From assembly GCF_002245495.1 (NCBI RefSeq), contig NZ_NQJF01000005.1, positions 124,001 to 188,000 of the forward strand: 64,000 bases of DNA, read 5' to 3'. The stretch's first letter is position 1. The number at the start of each line of letters is the position of its first letter. The position numbers and the translations under genes were made by a program. The notes under the pieces were generated by a model. It had not been told where the DNA came from. It searched no databases and worked only from the letters and a program-made list of their open reading frames with translations. Positions 7,658 to 16,006 of the stretch are shown here, one piece after another. This DNA is from Oceanimonas baumannii. GTDB taxonomy: Bacteria; Pseudomonadota; Gammaproteobacteria; Enterobacterales; Aeromonadaceae.

Positions 7658-8440
7658 GTGAAATATATACAGCAAGGTAATGGTGATTACCTCGTTCTGG
7701 TGCATGGCGCGCTGGCCGATGGTGCTATGTGGCATAAGCATATGGCGCTTCTTGCGCCTTATTTTGAGCTGGTGTCAGTAACTTTACGTCACTTTGATGA
7801 AGGCGACACCGGTGGTTTTGGTTTAAACACTCATGCCGACGAGTTGGCAGCGTTAGTTAATGAGCTGGCCAGGCATAAACCAGTAAAAATAGTCGGCTGG
7901 TCTTATGGTGCAGATGTGGTGCTGAATGCACTGGCAAAACAGGACTTTCCCGTATCAGGCGTGTTTCTTTATGAGCCGGGTTATCCGGGGTGCTTGCAGG
8001 AATCTGAGCTGAATACCTGGCAACAGGATGCGAATGCCATGTTTGGCCAGGTGTTTGAGGAGTTTAGCCATGGCAACCTGGAGCTGGCAGTTGCCTCGCT
8101 GATAGATGGTTCAGGAAACAAACAGGGCTACTTTCAGAGCCAACCTTGTTCGGTAAAAGAGGCACAGCTAGCCAAACGCCATACCTTGGCCCATCAGCTG
8201 CATCAGCAAGAGCAACCGGTAATAAATCCGGACACGGTTGCCAACATCAGCGTCCCGGTAGTACTGGGTTATGGTGAACATACCCGTCCCCTGTTCAGGC
8301 TGGTCACCGCCAGAACATCAGCCTTAATCAACCAGGCCGAACTGCAAGAAATGTCCGGTGAAAGCCATATGCTGCCGCAGGAAAACCCTGAGAAATTTTC
8401 AGACCATATAAAAAGCATATTCCTTCATCAGGACCAATAA
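7658..8440 (+). CDS. alpha/beta hydrolase
   Basis: The 260-residue protein shows LVLVHGALADGAMW (oxyanion-hole HG motif) near the start, the nucleophile elbow GWSYGA (Ser near residue 89) and the catalytic His in GESHML near residue 240. It has no signal peptide, so it is probably a cytosolic esterase or hydrolase of the HsaD/BioH-like superfamily. The substrate cannot be inferred. The start is GTG, with AGAGGA 10 nt upstream, 25 bp after the GNAT gene. Confidence 0.85.
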   Translation: MKYIQQGNGDYLVLVHGALADGAMWHKHMALLAPYFELVSVTLRHFDEGDTGGFGLNTHADELAALVNELARHKPVKIVGWSYGADVVLNALAKQDFPVSGVFLYEPGYPGCLQESELNTWQQDANAMFGQVFEEFSHGNLELAVASLIDGSGNKQGYFQSQPCSVKEAQLAKRHTLAHQLHQQEQPVINPDTVANISVPVVLGYGEHTRPLFRLVTARTSALINQAELQEMSGESHMLPQENPEKFSDHIKSIFLHQDQ

Positions 8441-8504
8441 AAATGCTCCCCAACTTGGCCGCCACCTCCCGATACAAAAACCACGGAGCCTAAATAAACA
8501 CATT

Positions 8505-9023
8505 ATGCAAATATTAAAGTACAAGAAAATTGAAGCCGGCTTTACCCCTTGGTCTTCCGAGTACCTGGAGGTAGCACAATTCGTTATGGATAACATTCAG
8601 ACCGAGCGATTTAAAGTGATCCATTTTGGGTCGACCTCGTTTAAGGTGGGTGGCAAAGGGATCATTGATCTGTCTGTTTTATATAAAGAAGGCGATCTGG
8701 ATGCTGCCGTAGAGCACTTAATGGGTTTGGGCTTTCAGGATCAGGTGAGTGATCAACCGTTTCCACCGAGCAGACCCAGGAAAGATGGCGCTGTATTGCA
8801 CAATGGAAAAGAATATTATCTTCATATCCATGTTATACAAGATGGAAGCGAAGTGCACAGCAAGCAGGAACAATATAAGGCGTATATGTTAAATAACCCG
8901 GATGCTCGTAAGGAATATGAGCAGTCAAAACAGTCGATTTTGGCCGCTGGGGTTACTGAACAGGAAGCCTATGGTAAACAAAAGTCACCCTTCGTAAAGT
9001 CGGTTTTAGGAACACTGACTTAG
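8505..9023 (+). CDS. GrpB family protein (nucleotidyltransferase fold)
   Basis: The 172-residue protein has the GrpB/UPF0157 pattern: VIHFGSTSFKVGGKGIIDLS near residues 39-58, corresponding to the GS...K-PIID nucleotidyltransferase-like core, then HIHVIQDGS and the terminal KSPFVKSVL. The family belongs to the nucleotidyltransferase superfamily and has no firm reaction assigned. It is the last + strand gene of the accessory block. The next gene is convergent with an 18-bp gap. Confidence 0.85.
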   Translation: MQILKYKKIEAGFTPWSSEYLEVAQFVMDNIQTERFKVIHFGSTSFKVGGKGIIDLSVLYKEGDLDAAVEHLMGLGFQDQVSDQPFPPSRPRKDGAVLHNGKEYYLHIHVIQDGSEVHSKQEQYKAYMLNNPDARKEYEQSKQSILAAGVTEQEAYGKQKSPFVKSVLGTLT

Positions 9024-9041
9024 CCCTCCCCTGATACTTTT

Positions 9042-9929
9042 CTAACCCGCTTGCGCCTTCAGCTCAACACCGGGGCGTCTGGCACGATACTGCACCAGAC
9101 TGACACCGGTCAGCACCAGGGCTCCTCCCACGTAATGGGGCACCCCCAGCTGCTCATCCAGCAGGGTGGATGCCAGTACCGCGGTAAACACCGGCATCAG
9201 GTTCATAAAAATGGCGGTGCGTTCTGTTCCCAGCAGGGCAATGGCCCTGATCCAGGCCCAGGGGGCCAGAATGGAGGCACAGATGCCGGCATAGGCAATC
9301 AGCGGCAGTGAGGCCTGGCTGATGCTGATGTCACTGGCAATAAGCAGCAGCGGAGACAGCAGCACCACGGCAATCAGGATCTGCATATACAGCAGATCCC
9401 AGGTTGGCAGCTGCAGCGACCAGCGTTTCAGCAACAGGCCGTAAAGGGCGTAGACCACAGCAGCCAGCAGAAGCAGAAGATCGCCAGGCACAACCGAGGT
9501 GGCAAGCCCGGACAGATTGCCCTTACCCAGCATAAACAGCAAACCGCCAAAAGAAATAAAGGCGCCCAGCAGCGCCAGTTTGGACAGCCGGGCCCCCAGC
9601 AATGGCACCGCCAGCAACAGACTGATCACCGGTACCAGCGAGGTGATCAGTGCCATATTGGTCGCGCTGGTGGTTGCTGCGGCAAAATACGCCAGGCTCT
9701 GGTTCAGTACCATGCCCAGCGCCGCCAGCACCGCCAGTTTGCCAAGCTGAGGGCGTATCATGGCACGACGCCGCCACACACCCGGCAGCAGCACAGGCGT
9801 TAATACCAGAAGCGCAAAAGCCCAGCGATAGAAGGAGATGGCTTCCGGAGCAATAACGTCGGCAGATAATTTATTGACCAGACTGTTGCCGGCCCAGATG
9901 ACCACGGCCAATAAGGGAAACAGATACAA
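9042..9929 (-). CDS. EamA/DMT-family transporter
   Basis: The 295-residue membrane protein has about ten hydrophobic helices arranged as two EamA repeats (residues about 5-135 and 145-280), as in the RhaT/YdcZ/RarD-like drug/metabolite exporter group. It begins MYLFPLLAVVIWAGNSLVNK, a typical first helix with Trp-Gly-Asn. It is probably an amino-acid or metabolite exporter of the inner membrane. It is divergent from the AraC-type regulator at 10010 across an 80-bp gap, which suggests that the regulator controls it. Confidence 0.88.
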   Translation of the reverse strand: MYLFPLLAVVIWAGNSLVNKLSADVIAPEAISFYRWAFALLVLTPVLLPGVWRRRAMIRPQLGKLAVLAALGMVLNQSLAYFAAATTSATNMALITSLVPVISLLLAVPLLGARLSKLALLGAFISFGGLLFMLGKGNLSGLATSVVPGDLLLLLAAVVYALYGLLLKRWSLQLPTWDLLYMQILIAVVLLSPLLLIASDISISQASLPLIAYAGICASILAPWAWIRAIALLGTERTAIFMNLMPVFTAVLASTLLDEQLGVPHYVGGALVLTGVSLVQYRARRPGVELKAQAG

Positions 9930-10009
9930 AACAGGACTCCTCAGCGACGAGCCAGGCTCAATTCATGAACCGGGCTGGATAAGACGACACTGATTATTTC
10001 ACGTCTTAT

Positions 10010-10873
10010 GTGATACATATATCTGCTATCAGACATCGTCAATTCGCGTTCGGACATTCACCAATGGCCAATATCTATCAGCCTCCGGAGCAGCATCCGG
10101 GAGACGGCAGTCAGGTTTTCTTCTACTACCAACACTTCTCACCCGACACACTCACGCCCATCCATAATCATCAATGGGGACAGCTGCAGTTGAGCCGGGG
10201 TGGCCTGATGGAGCTGGTCGCCGAGGAGCAACGGTTTATGTCGCTGTCGCACTGCGGCATCTGGATCCCGCCGGGGGTGAAACACGAGAGTTACATGCGC
10301 CGCTGCGTACAATACAGCTGCATGAATGTGCCGCTCGCACTGGCCGCCAGGCTGCCTGATCATACCTGCCTGCTGGAGCTGAGCCCGATAACCGAGGCCA
10401 TTTTGGCAGATCTGAACCTCAGAGGCGTAGAGCTGGCACAGACCCCCGCAGACGAAAGGCTGCTGAGCGTATTGCTGGATCAACTGAGCCAGGCCCGGGA
10501 AGTGCAGCCCTTTCTGCCGGTAACGGATCATCCTCTGTTGCAGACCATCGCCGCCGAGCTGGAAGCCATGCCCGAGGGCGGACGCCGCTTTGCAGCCTGG
10601 GCTGATGCCCTTGGCACCACGGAACGCACGCTGGCCCGCTTGTGCCAGTCACAGCTGGGAATGAGTTTTATTGAGTGGCGACAGCGCTACCGTTTTATTC
10701 ATGGGCTGCAGCTGCTGCGCCAGGCCATTTCGGTAAAGGAAGTGGCGCTGACACTCGGGTATCATCAAACCTCCCCCTTTATCAGCCTGTTTCGCAAATA
10801 TGCCGGCTGCACGCCACAGGCGTACAGGCAGCAGCTGGCTCAGGGCAATGCCGCCGCCCTGCCTCGGCCATAG
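10010..10873 (+). CDS. AraC-family transcriptional regulator
   Basis: The 287-residue protein has an N-terminal cupin-like sensing domain (HNHQWGQLQLSRGGLMEL and GIWIPPGVKHES, residues about 45-105). A C-terminal AraC double HTH follows (about 185-280, with GMSFIEWRQRYRF, VKEVALTLGYHQTSPFISLFRKYAGCTPQAYR). GTG at 10010 is one possible start; ATG at 10064 (MANIYQPPEQ) is an alternative closer to the usual family start. It is divergent from the EamA exporter and probably regulates it. Confidence 0.88.
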   Translation: MIHISAIRHRQFAFGHSPMANIYQPPEQHPGDGSQVFFYYQHFSPDTLTPIHNHQWGQLQLSRGGLMELVAEEQRFMSLSHCGIWIPPGVKHESYMRRCVQYSCMNVPLALAARLPDHTCLLELSPITEAILADLNLRGVELAQTPADERLLSVLLDQLSQAREVQPFLPVTDHPLLQTIAAELEAMPEGGRRFAAWADALGTTERTLARLCQSQLGMSFIEWRQRYRFIHGLQLLRQAISVKEVALTLGYHQTSPFISLFRKYAGCTPQAYRQQLAQGNAAALPRP

Positions 10874-10963
10874 TTCATCGCCAGCGTTATTGAGTTCCGG
10901 AAATGGCTAGTTTGGCAAAGTGATTGGGGTAAACTTGCTCTGTGACCTTTACATAGCAGGGGT

Positions 10964-12331
10964 ATGAGCGTGGCAGAGCTATCACCTTCGGCGTTAAAAG
11001 AGTTCCAAAGCGCTCGAATGGCGAGAGACGCACGATTTGATGGTCGTTTCTATATTGCAGTGAAAACGACAGGGATATTTTGTCGGCCGATATGCCCGGC
11101 GAATTTACCCAGAGAAGAGAACGTTGAGTATTTTCTGGATAAAGCCCAGGCGCTGCAGGCGGGTTATCGCCCCTGTTTGCGGTGTCGTCCGGACAGCGCG
11201 CCAAGCTCTTGGGCCTGGAAAGGGGTAGAGACAACCTTTCTGAGAGCCTTGCAACTCATTGAACGTGGTGAATTACAAACGACAAGTCTGGCGGCGTTGT
11301 CAGACCGGCTTGGCATTAGCGATCGTTATCTCAGGCAATTGTTTCAGGGGCATTTAGGCATGTCTCCCAAGCAATATGCGCTGTATCACCAATTGATGTT
11401 TGCCAAACAGCTTATTCATTCCAGTTCTTTGCCGATCTCAGAGATCGCTTTTGCCAGCGGATTTCAGAGTATCAGACGATTCAATGATGCATTTAAGAAG
11501 GTGATCAGGTTAACGCCAAGTCAGGTGCGTAAGGACGAACAAGCTTACACGGAGGTCAGCTATATCGATCTTGCGTTTAAAGGGGCGCTGGATTGGCCAC
11601 ATATGCTGGACTTTTATCGGCTCAGGGCGATTAACGGCATCGAATCCATAGATAATACAAGCTACCAGCGTTCATTTACGCTCGCGAATAACCCGGGCTG
11701 GTTCAGGATTTATCCGGTAAAAACAGGTGTGATGAGGGTCGAGTTTAACCTGGAGGACACCCGTCAACTTAAACCACTGGTAAATCAGCTAAGGCGGATG
11801 TTTGATTTAGATACCGATATCCTGCACATCGAGCAACAACTGAGCCAGGTTGCCCCTCAGCTTATTCAACGTACTGGCATTCGGATCCCGGGGGTCTGGA
11901 ACACTTGGGAAGCGGGAGTGCGCGCAATTTTAGGGCAGCAGGTCTCCATCAAAGCGGCAATGGGTCAGCTGAATCTGCTGGTTCACACTCTGCAGCCCAA
12001 TGGGGTCAGCCACTTTCCAACACCAGAGGAAGTGAGCCAAGCGGATTTGAGCTTTCTGCGAATGCCTCAAAGCCGAAAAGAGACATTGGCACGTTTTGCC
12101 CGCTTTGTGACTGAGAATCCTGAAAGCACGCCCGAGCAATGGCTCCAGATTAAGGGAATTGGCCCTTGGACCGTCAATTATGCACGCCTTAGAGGGGCAT
12201 CCGAGCCAAACTGTTTTTTAGCAGGAGATCTGGTGGTGAAGAAAGCGATAACGAAGTTTCCTGCTATTACCACTGACAGCGTGTCTCCATGGGGGAGTTA
12301 CGCCACTTTTCATTGTTGGAGCCACGCATGA
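10964..12331 (+). CDS. Ada-AlkA fusion: methyl-phosphotriester sensor / 3-methyladenine DNA glycosylase
   Basis: The protein has 455 residues. The N-terminus is an Ada zinc domain with four Cys: GIFCRPICPA near residue 38 and RPCLRCRPD near residue 72; the first is expected to accept methyl from phosphotriesters. An AraC-type HTH follows (about 95-185, TPSQVRKD at its end). The C-terminal half is AlkA: an N-terminal TBP-like domain, then the HhH-GPD segment GIRIPGVWNTWEAGVRAILGQQ and the helix-hairpin-helix IKGIGPWTV, with catalytic Asp in FLAGDLVVKK. It lacks the Ogt domain of E. coli Ada, but the ogt gene overlaps its stop by 4 bp. It likely autoregulates an adaptive response to DNA methylation. 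Confidence 0.92.
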   Translation: MSVAELSPSALKEFQSARMARDARFDGRFYIAVKTTGIFCRPICPANLPREENVEYFLDKAQALQAGYRPCLRCRPDSAPSSWAWKGVETTFLRALQLIERGELQTTSLAALSDRLGISDRYLRQLFQGHLGMSPKQYALYHQLMFAKQLIHSSSLPISEIAFASGFQSIRRFNDAFKKVIRLTPSQVRKDEQAYTEVSYIDLAFKGALDWPHMLDFYRLRAINGIESIDNTSYQRSFTLANNPGWFRIYPVKTGVMRVEFNLEDTRQLKPLVNQLRRMFDLDTDILHIEQQLSQVAPQLIQRTGIRIPGVWNTWEAGVRAILGQQVSIKAAMGQLNLLVHTLQPNGVSHFPTPEEVSQADLSFLRMPQSRKETLARFARFVTENPESTPEQWLQIKGIGPWTVNYARLRGASEPNCFLAGDLVVKKAITKFPAITTDSVSPWGSYATFHCWSHA

Positions 12332-12810
12332 ACACTGTCTACACAATCATTGATACCCCGCTTGGAAAAATGACGATTCAAGCAAACCAGGAAGGATTGC
12401 TTGGAGCATGGTTTGAAACGCAAACCACACAGCCTGAAAACTTGGGTAAGTTTGATGAACACGACCCCATACTTCTGACCGCTGCCACACAACTGAGCGA
12501 GTATTTCTGCGGTAACAGGAACGATTTTTCGTTGCCACTTGCAGCAAAAGGGACACCGTTTCAAATGCAGGTATGGCAAGCCCTTACTACCATTCCATAC
12601 GGTAAAACATGGAGCTATCAGGAGCTTGCAAATGCAGTGGGCAACCCCAAAGCGGTGCGTGCTGTTGGTCTGGCAAATGGTAAAAACCCCATATCAGTGA
12701 TTGTTCCATGCCATCGAGTTATCGGAAAAAATGGCAAGTTGACCGGATATGCCGGTGGTGTAGAACGAAAGAAAAAATTGTTGAACCTTGAGCAAGCGCT
12801 TGAAGAATAG
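12328..12810 (+). CDS. ogt: methylated-DNA-protein cysteine methyltransferase
   Basis: This 160-residue repair protein removes alkyl groups from O6-alkylguanine by suicidal transfer to Cys. The active-site motif IVPCHRVIG (Cys near residue 128) and the HTH FQMQVWQALTTIPYGKTWSY are intact. The ATG at 12328 overlaps the stop of ada-alkA (ATGA), so the two are translationally coupled. Together they supply the activities of E. coli Ada plus AlkA split over two proteins. Confidence 0.95.
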   Translation: MNTVYTIIDTPLGKMTIQANQEGLLGAWFETQTTQPENLGKFDEHDPILLTAATQLSEYFCGNRNDFSLPLAAKGTPFQMQVWQALTTIPYGKTWSYQELANAVGNPKAVRAVGLANGKNPISVIVPCHRVIGKNGKLTGYAGGVERKKKLLNLEQALEE

Positions 12811-12978
12811 CAGAGGGGACTGTATATCTTCCTCCTTTCAAATTCGGGACGGGTTAAACAACCGAGCATTGAGTGTTTCTGGACGTGACCAGAGAACCTG
12901 TATTGACCATGCGCTGCCCCCATAAATGCCACCCCAGCGGCTTGGCGTGACCCCAGCTATCCCCTTTCACCATTAAGA

Positions 12979-13338
12979 ATGAATGATATGACCACAGCAA
13001 GAAAACCCGTTAATCTGCACGATGCCTATCATGCCCATGTTTATTTTGATGCCGACACACTGATGTTTGCCACCTCACTGTGCCAGCGCATTGCAGCGTT
13101 GTTTTCACTGGAGGTCGGCCGCATTCATCAAAAACCGGTGGGGCCGCACCCCCAGTGGAGTTGTCAGATCAAGTTCACCGATGCCGACTTTGACCGCTTT
13201 ATTCACTGGCTGGAGCAGAACCGGGGCGATCTGAGTGTGCTGGTGCATGCCGATACCGGTGACGACCTGGCAGATCACACCACGCATGCCTACTGGCTGG
13301 GTGAGGCAGAAGAGCTGGACTTGCGTATGTTCAGTTAG
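12979..13338 (+). CDS. DOPA 4,5-dioxygenase family protein
   Basis: The 119-residue protein contains the family motifs HDAYHAHVYFD near residue 14, GRIHQKPVGPHPQW near 55 and DDLADHTTHAYWLGE near the end. The conserved His residues are likely metal ligands. The bacterial members are small cytosolic proteins whose physiological substrate is not settled; the fungal relatives cleave DOPA. It converges with the DUF4112 gene, overlapping by 8 bp. A possible ATG four codons in (MTTARK) is an alternative start. Confidence 0.88.
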   Translation: MNDMTTARKPVNLHDAYHAHVYFDADTLMFATSLCQRIAALFSLEVGRIHQKPVGPHPQWSCQIKFTDADFDRFIHWLEQNRGDLSVLVHADTGDDLADHTTHAYWLGEAEELDLRMFS

Positions 13339-13681
13339 CCGCCAGATATTTTTCCATCAATCGCACATTACGCCGGTTGGCCTTGAAGAAAAAATCGAAC
13401 AGATCGCCCAGTACCGGAATACTGCCGATAACCAGCTCCAGCAGTATGTTAAAGGCCATACGGGCCAGCACACTGACGGGCACTTTCATGCGCGCGGCCT
13501 GCAGCAAGATATAGCTTGAGAACAGGGCGCCAGCCAGATCCCCTACCCCGGGTATCAGCCCCATCATGCCATCCAGACCAATGCGTAAACCGCCGGGCAG
13601 GCGAATGGCGCTGTCCAGCAGCCAGGCCAGGCGGTCGAGTTTTGCGCGGGTTTCTTGCTGGTTGGGAGTTTGGGTGGGCAT
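13331..13681 (-). CDS. DUF4112 domain-containing membrane protein
   Basis: The 116-residue protein contains LLDSAIRLPGGLRIGLDGMMGLIPGVGDLAG, SSYILLQAARMKVP and IGSIPVLGDLFDFFFKANRRN. These are the hallmark segments of DUF4112, with repeated Gly-Asp motifs between short hydrophobic helices. It is likely an inner-membrane protein; function is unknown. Confidence 0.9.
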   Translation of the reverse strand: MPTQTPNQQETRAKLDRLAWLLDSAIRLPGGLRIGLDGMMGLIPGVGDLAGALFSSYILLQAARMKVPVSVLARMAFNILLELVIGSIPVLGDLFDFFFKANRRNVRLMEKYLAAN

Positions 13682-13769
13682 GGATTTTGGATCTGGATGA
13701 TGTAATGCGGCTAGTTTGACCTTGTTTGGAATGAATTTGTAGCCTTGTGGAGAGTGCCCGGGATCAGGT

Positions 13770-14075
13770 TTGGTGTTGCCTGCCCTGGATTCCCGCCTTC
13801 GCGGGAATGACCATTAAGAGGCCGGGAATGACTATTAAGAGGGCGGAAGTGGCTATTAAGACGTATCTGGCCATTCTCCGTCGCTCCCGCGGAAGCGGGA
13901 GCCCAGGGCAGAAGTGCATGCTTTCAGCCAATAGCACCATCTGAGGAATGGGTTCCCGTCTCCATGGGATGACGAGGTATAGAGCAGGTTTGGTGTTGCC
14001 TGCTCTGGATTCCCGCCTTCGCGGGAATGACCATTAAGAGGGCGGGAGTGACCATTAAGAGGGCGGGAATGACGT
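13770..14075. repeat. palindromic repeat cluster
   Basis: TGGATTCCCGCCTTCGCGGGAATGACC occurs at about 13786-13812 and again at about 14006-14032, each forming a TTCCCGC/GCGGGAA hairpin. Short degenerate GGGCGGGAATGAC units follow each. Between them, at about 13880-13950, lies GCTCCCGCGGAAGCGGGAGC followed by CCCAGGGCAGAAGTGCATGC. That part is an inverted relative of the repeats at 57.5-57.8 kb. The cluster lies between convergent genes. Confidence 0.85.
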
Positions 14076-14123
14076 TCCTTCTTGGGAAGAACGGTATAAC
14101 GGGATGAGATACTTTTCCCGGTG

Positions 14124-14891
14124 TTATTCCGGTTTGCTGACCGTCTCCATCGCATCACACCAGGCTTGCAGGCCATTGGCTGCGCGGATCTGCTCAATGC
14201 CTTTCAGGGTAAAAGTGCCGGGCGTGGCAATGCCGTTGCCAATGTCGCCGTAGTCGAGTTCGGGGCGGGATTCAGCAAGTGCCAGCGCACTGCCAATGGA
14301 ATGTACCACCATTTGCCTGGCAGCCTCTTTGCTCATGCCCTGCTCCCGGCTCCAGTCAATCAGCTGCTGCACCAGAAAGTAACTCCAGCCATGCAGGCAA
14401 CCATGGGCCAGAGCCACATCAAACAGGGCTTCCGACTCCAGCACAATCACTTTGCCCATGGCACCAAACAGGGTGACGACAGTCTCGTCCGCCGGGAAAA
14501 GCGGCACAGGTCCGGCTCCGACCTCTACACTGGCCGGCGGCAGGGCACGCACCAGGGTGACTGCCTGCAAGGCCGGATATTGCCGCAACTGCTGTAACGA
14601 CACGCCGGCCATCACTGAAATCACCCGCTGGCCAGGCCTGAAGATCAGTCCCTCCAGCAGCTGCGCCAGACTCTCGGGCCGTACCGCCAGCACTATGATC
14701 TCGCTGCCGTCTACCACCGCCTGATTGGAGCCGGCAACCTCGCACTGACACTGTTCGGCCAGCAGGCTTGCTGCCTGTGCATTGCGCGGGCTCAGGATAA
14801 TGCGCCGGGTGTCTCCCCCATTACGCAGCCCCTTCACCGTATAGGTTGCCAGGTGGCCAACGCCTAACATGCCAAGTGCGGGTGTTCCCAT
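14124..14891 (-). CDS. pyrroline-5-carboxylate reductase-like protein
   Basis: The 255-residue protein begins with a Rossmann motif (LGMLGVGHLA instead of the usual GxGxMA). It continues with the ProC landmarks IIVLAVRPESL, VISVMAGVS and LVRALPPASVEVGAG, and a C-terminal helical domain (HGCLHGWSYFLVQQLIDW, IATPGTFTLKGIEQI). The GT-less glycine loop and the shifted 'ALPPASVEVGAG' (ProC: MPNTPALVG) suggest a divergent paralogue. The substrate may not be proline precursor; the dedicated ProC is probably elsewhere. Confidence 0.8.
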   Translation of the reverse strand: MGTPALGMLGVGHLATYTVKGLRNGGDTRRIILSPRNAQAASLLAEQCQCEVAGSNQAVVDGSEIIVLAVRPESLAQLLEGLIFRPGQRVISVMAGVSLQQLRQYPALQAVTLVRALPPASVEVGAGPVPLFPADETVVTLFGAMGKVIVLESEALFDVALAHGCLHGWSYFLVQQLIDWSREQGMSKEAARQMVVHSIGSALALAESRPELDYGDIGNGIATPGTFTLKGIEQIRAANGLQAWCDAMETVSKPE

Positions 14892-14915
14892 GCCTTGCTC
14901 CTCGAATCCGTCAGC

Positions 14916-15074
14916 TTATTTTTTGGCTATCACCCACACCGCATGCACAATGCCCGGTATGTAGCCGAGCAGGGTCAGGATGATGTTAATCCAGAAATGC
15001 TTGCCAAGGCCCACCTGCAGCAGTACGCCTAACGGCGGCAACAGGATGGCAATAAGTATTCTGATTAAATCCAT
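14916..15074 (-). CDS. yqaE: YqaE/Pmp3-family small membrane protein
   Basis: The 52-residue protein has two hydrophobic helices: residues about 4-23 (IRILIAILLPPLGVLLQVGL) and 28-50 (WINIILTLLGYIPGIVHAVW). These are the typical Pmp3/UPF0057 features (LPPLGV, LTLLGYIPGIIHA). The gene is read from the minus strand: CAT at 15072-15074, stop TTA at 14916-14918. AAAGGAT lies upstream. Members affect membrane potential and salt or cold tolerance in eukaryotes; the bacterial role is not defined. Confidence 0.9.
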   Translation of the reverse strand: MDLIRILIAILLPPLGVLLQVGLGKHFWINIILTLLGYIPGIVHAVWVIAKK

Positions 15075-15172
15075 AACGGGATCCTTTTAAAAAGTGTCAG
15101 AAGCAGGGTAACCCAGAGCCGTTGCAAGACAAAGCGCCCGTCACGAAAGACCGGTCATTTATCGTCCTACAA

Positions 15173-15197
15173 TAAAAAACGCCGGCATGGCCGGCGT
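15173..15197 (-). terminator. Rho-independent terminator of the dgcA-etfB transcript
   Basis: On the minus strand ACGCCGGCCATGCCGGCGT forms a GC-rich hairpin followed by a T run. It lies 30 bp after the etfB stop. Confidence 0.85.
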
Positions 15198-15226
15198 GGT
15201 TATCGTGTCTTCCCCAAGACAAACTT

Positions 15227-16006
15227 CTATTTGCGCAGTACCCCCTCCTCCACCAGCAGGTCGTAAATGGCCTGGGCGGCGGCCTGGGGGTCGTTGCGGA
15301 TAATCTGTCCCTTGCCTCCCTGGGCCTTGGCGGTGGCCTGTTTAAAACGGTCAGCGGCAGTTTTGGCGCGGGCCACTTTCAGGCGTTTGGGCCTGGGTTT
15401 GGCGTCCTGCCATTGCCAGCGGTTGCTGTCAGCATCGCGCCGTGAAGCACCCGGTTGCTGCTCGTCAATTTCACCGCGCCGGGCCCGGGCAAAGGCAAGC
15501 TGACGGGGGCTGGCGGCGGCTTCATCCACACTGGCCACCAGTGGCAGCTGCGTGGTAATGCGCCGGCGCTGGCCTCTCGGCAACGCCTGCAGCAGGGTGA
15601 CCTGATCGCCTTCAATGGCTTCGATGGCGGCAATGCCGGTGACCAGTGGCCAGCCCAGATGCTCGGCCAGCAGATAAGGCAGCATGCCCGAGCCTTCTCC
15701 CTGCTCAGCGTGAATGCCGGTCAGCAGCAAATCGGGCTGCAGCTCGTCCAGATAAGGGGCCAGCACGGCCAGAGCGTCGTCATCCGGAGCCTGACGCAGC
15801 ACGGTCAGTTTCTCCAGCCCCATGCCCAGGTAGTCGTGCAGGGCCGGATGTTGCGGATCGCCGGCATGGATCACGTCCAGCTCTCCCCCCAGAGCAAAGG
15901 CCAGCTCCAGAGCGCAGGCATCCTGCAGGGCGCGACGGGCACGACCCGACACCGGATGCCGGCCTTCACTGACCAGCACCGCAATATTTATCTTCTCAGG
16001 CTGCAT
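15227..16006 (-). CDS. etfB: electron transfer flavoprotein beta subunit (dimethylglycine catabolism)
   Basis: The protein has about 259 residues. The N-terminal 200 residues follow the ETF beta pattern (INIAVLVSEGRHPVSG, ALELAFAL, DLLLTGIHAEQGEGSGMLPYLLAEHLG with GS contact loop, RRRITTQLPLVASV). The C-terminal part is a lineage-specific Lys/Arg-rich extension (PKRLKVARAKTAADRFK) ending in AQAIYDLLVEEGVLRK. It overlaps the end of etfA by 11 bp. It should carry electrons from the dimethylglycine demethylase DgcAB to the quinone pool, as inferred from the conserved cluster order in Pseudomonas. Confidence 0.88.
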   Translation of the reverse strand: MQPEKINIAVLVSEGRHPVSGRARRALQDACALELAFALGGELDVIHAGDPQHPALHDYLGMGLEKLTVLRQAPDDDALAVLAPYLDELQPDLLLTGIHAEQGEGSGMLPYLLAEHLGWPLVTGIAAIEAIEGDQVTLLQALPRGQRRRITTQLPLVASVDEAAASPRQLAFARARRGEIDEQQPGASRRDADSNRWQWQDAKPRPKRLKVARAKTAADRFKQATAKAQGGKGQIIRNDPQAAAQAIYDLLVEEGVLRK

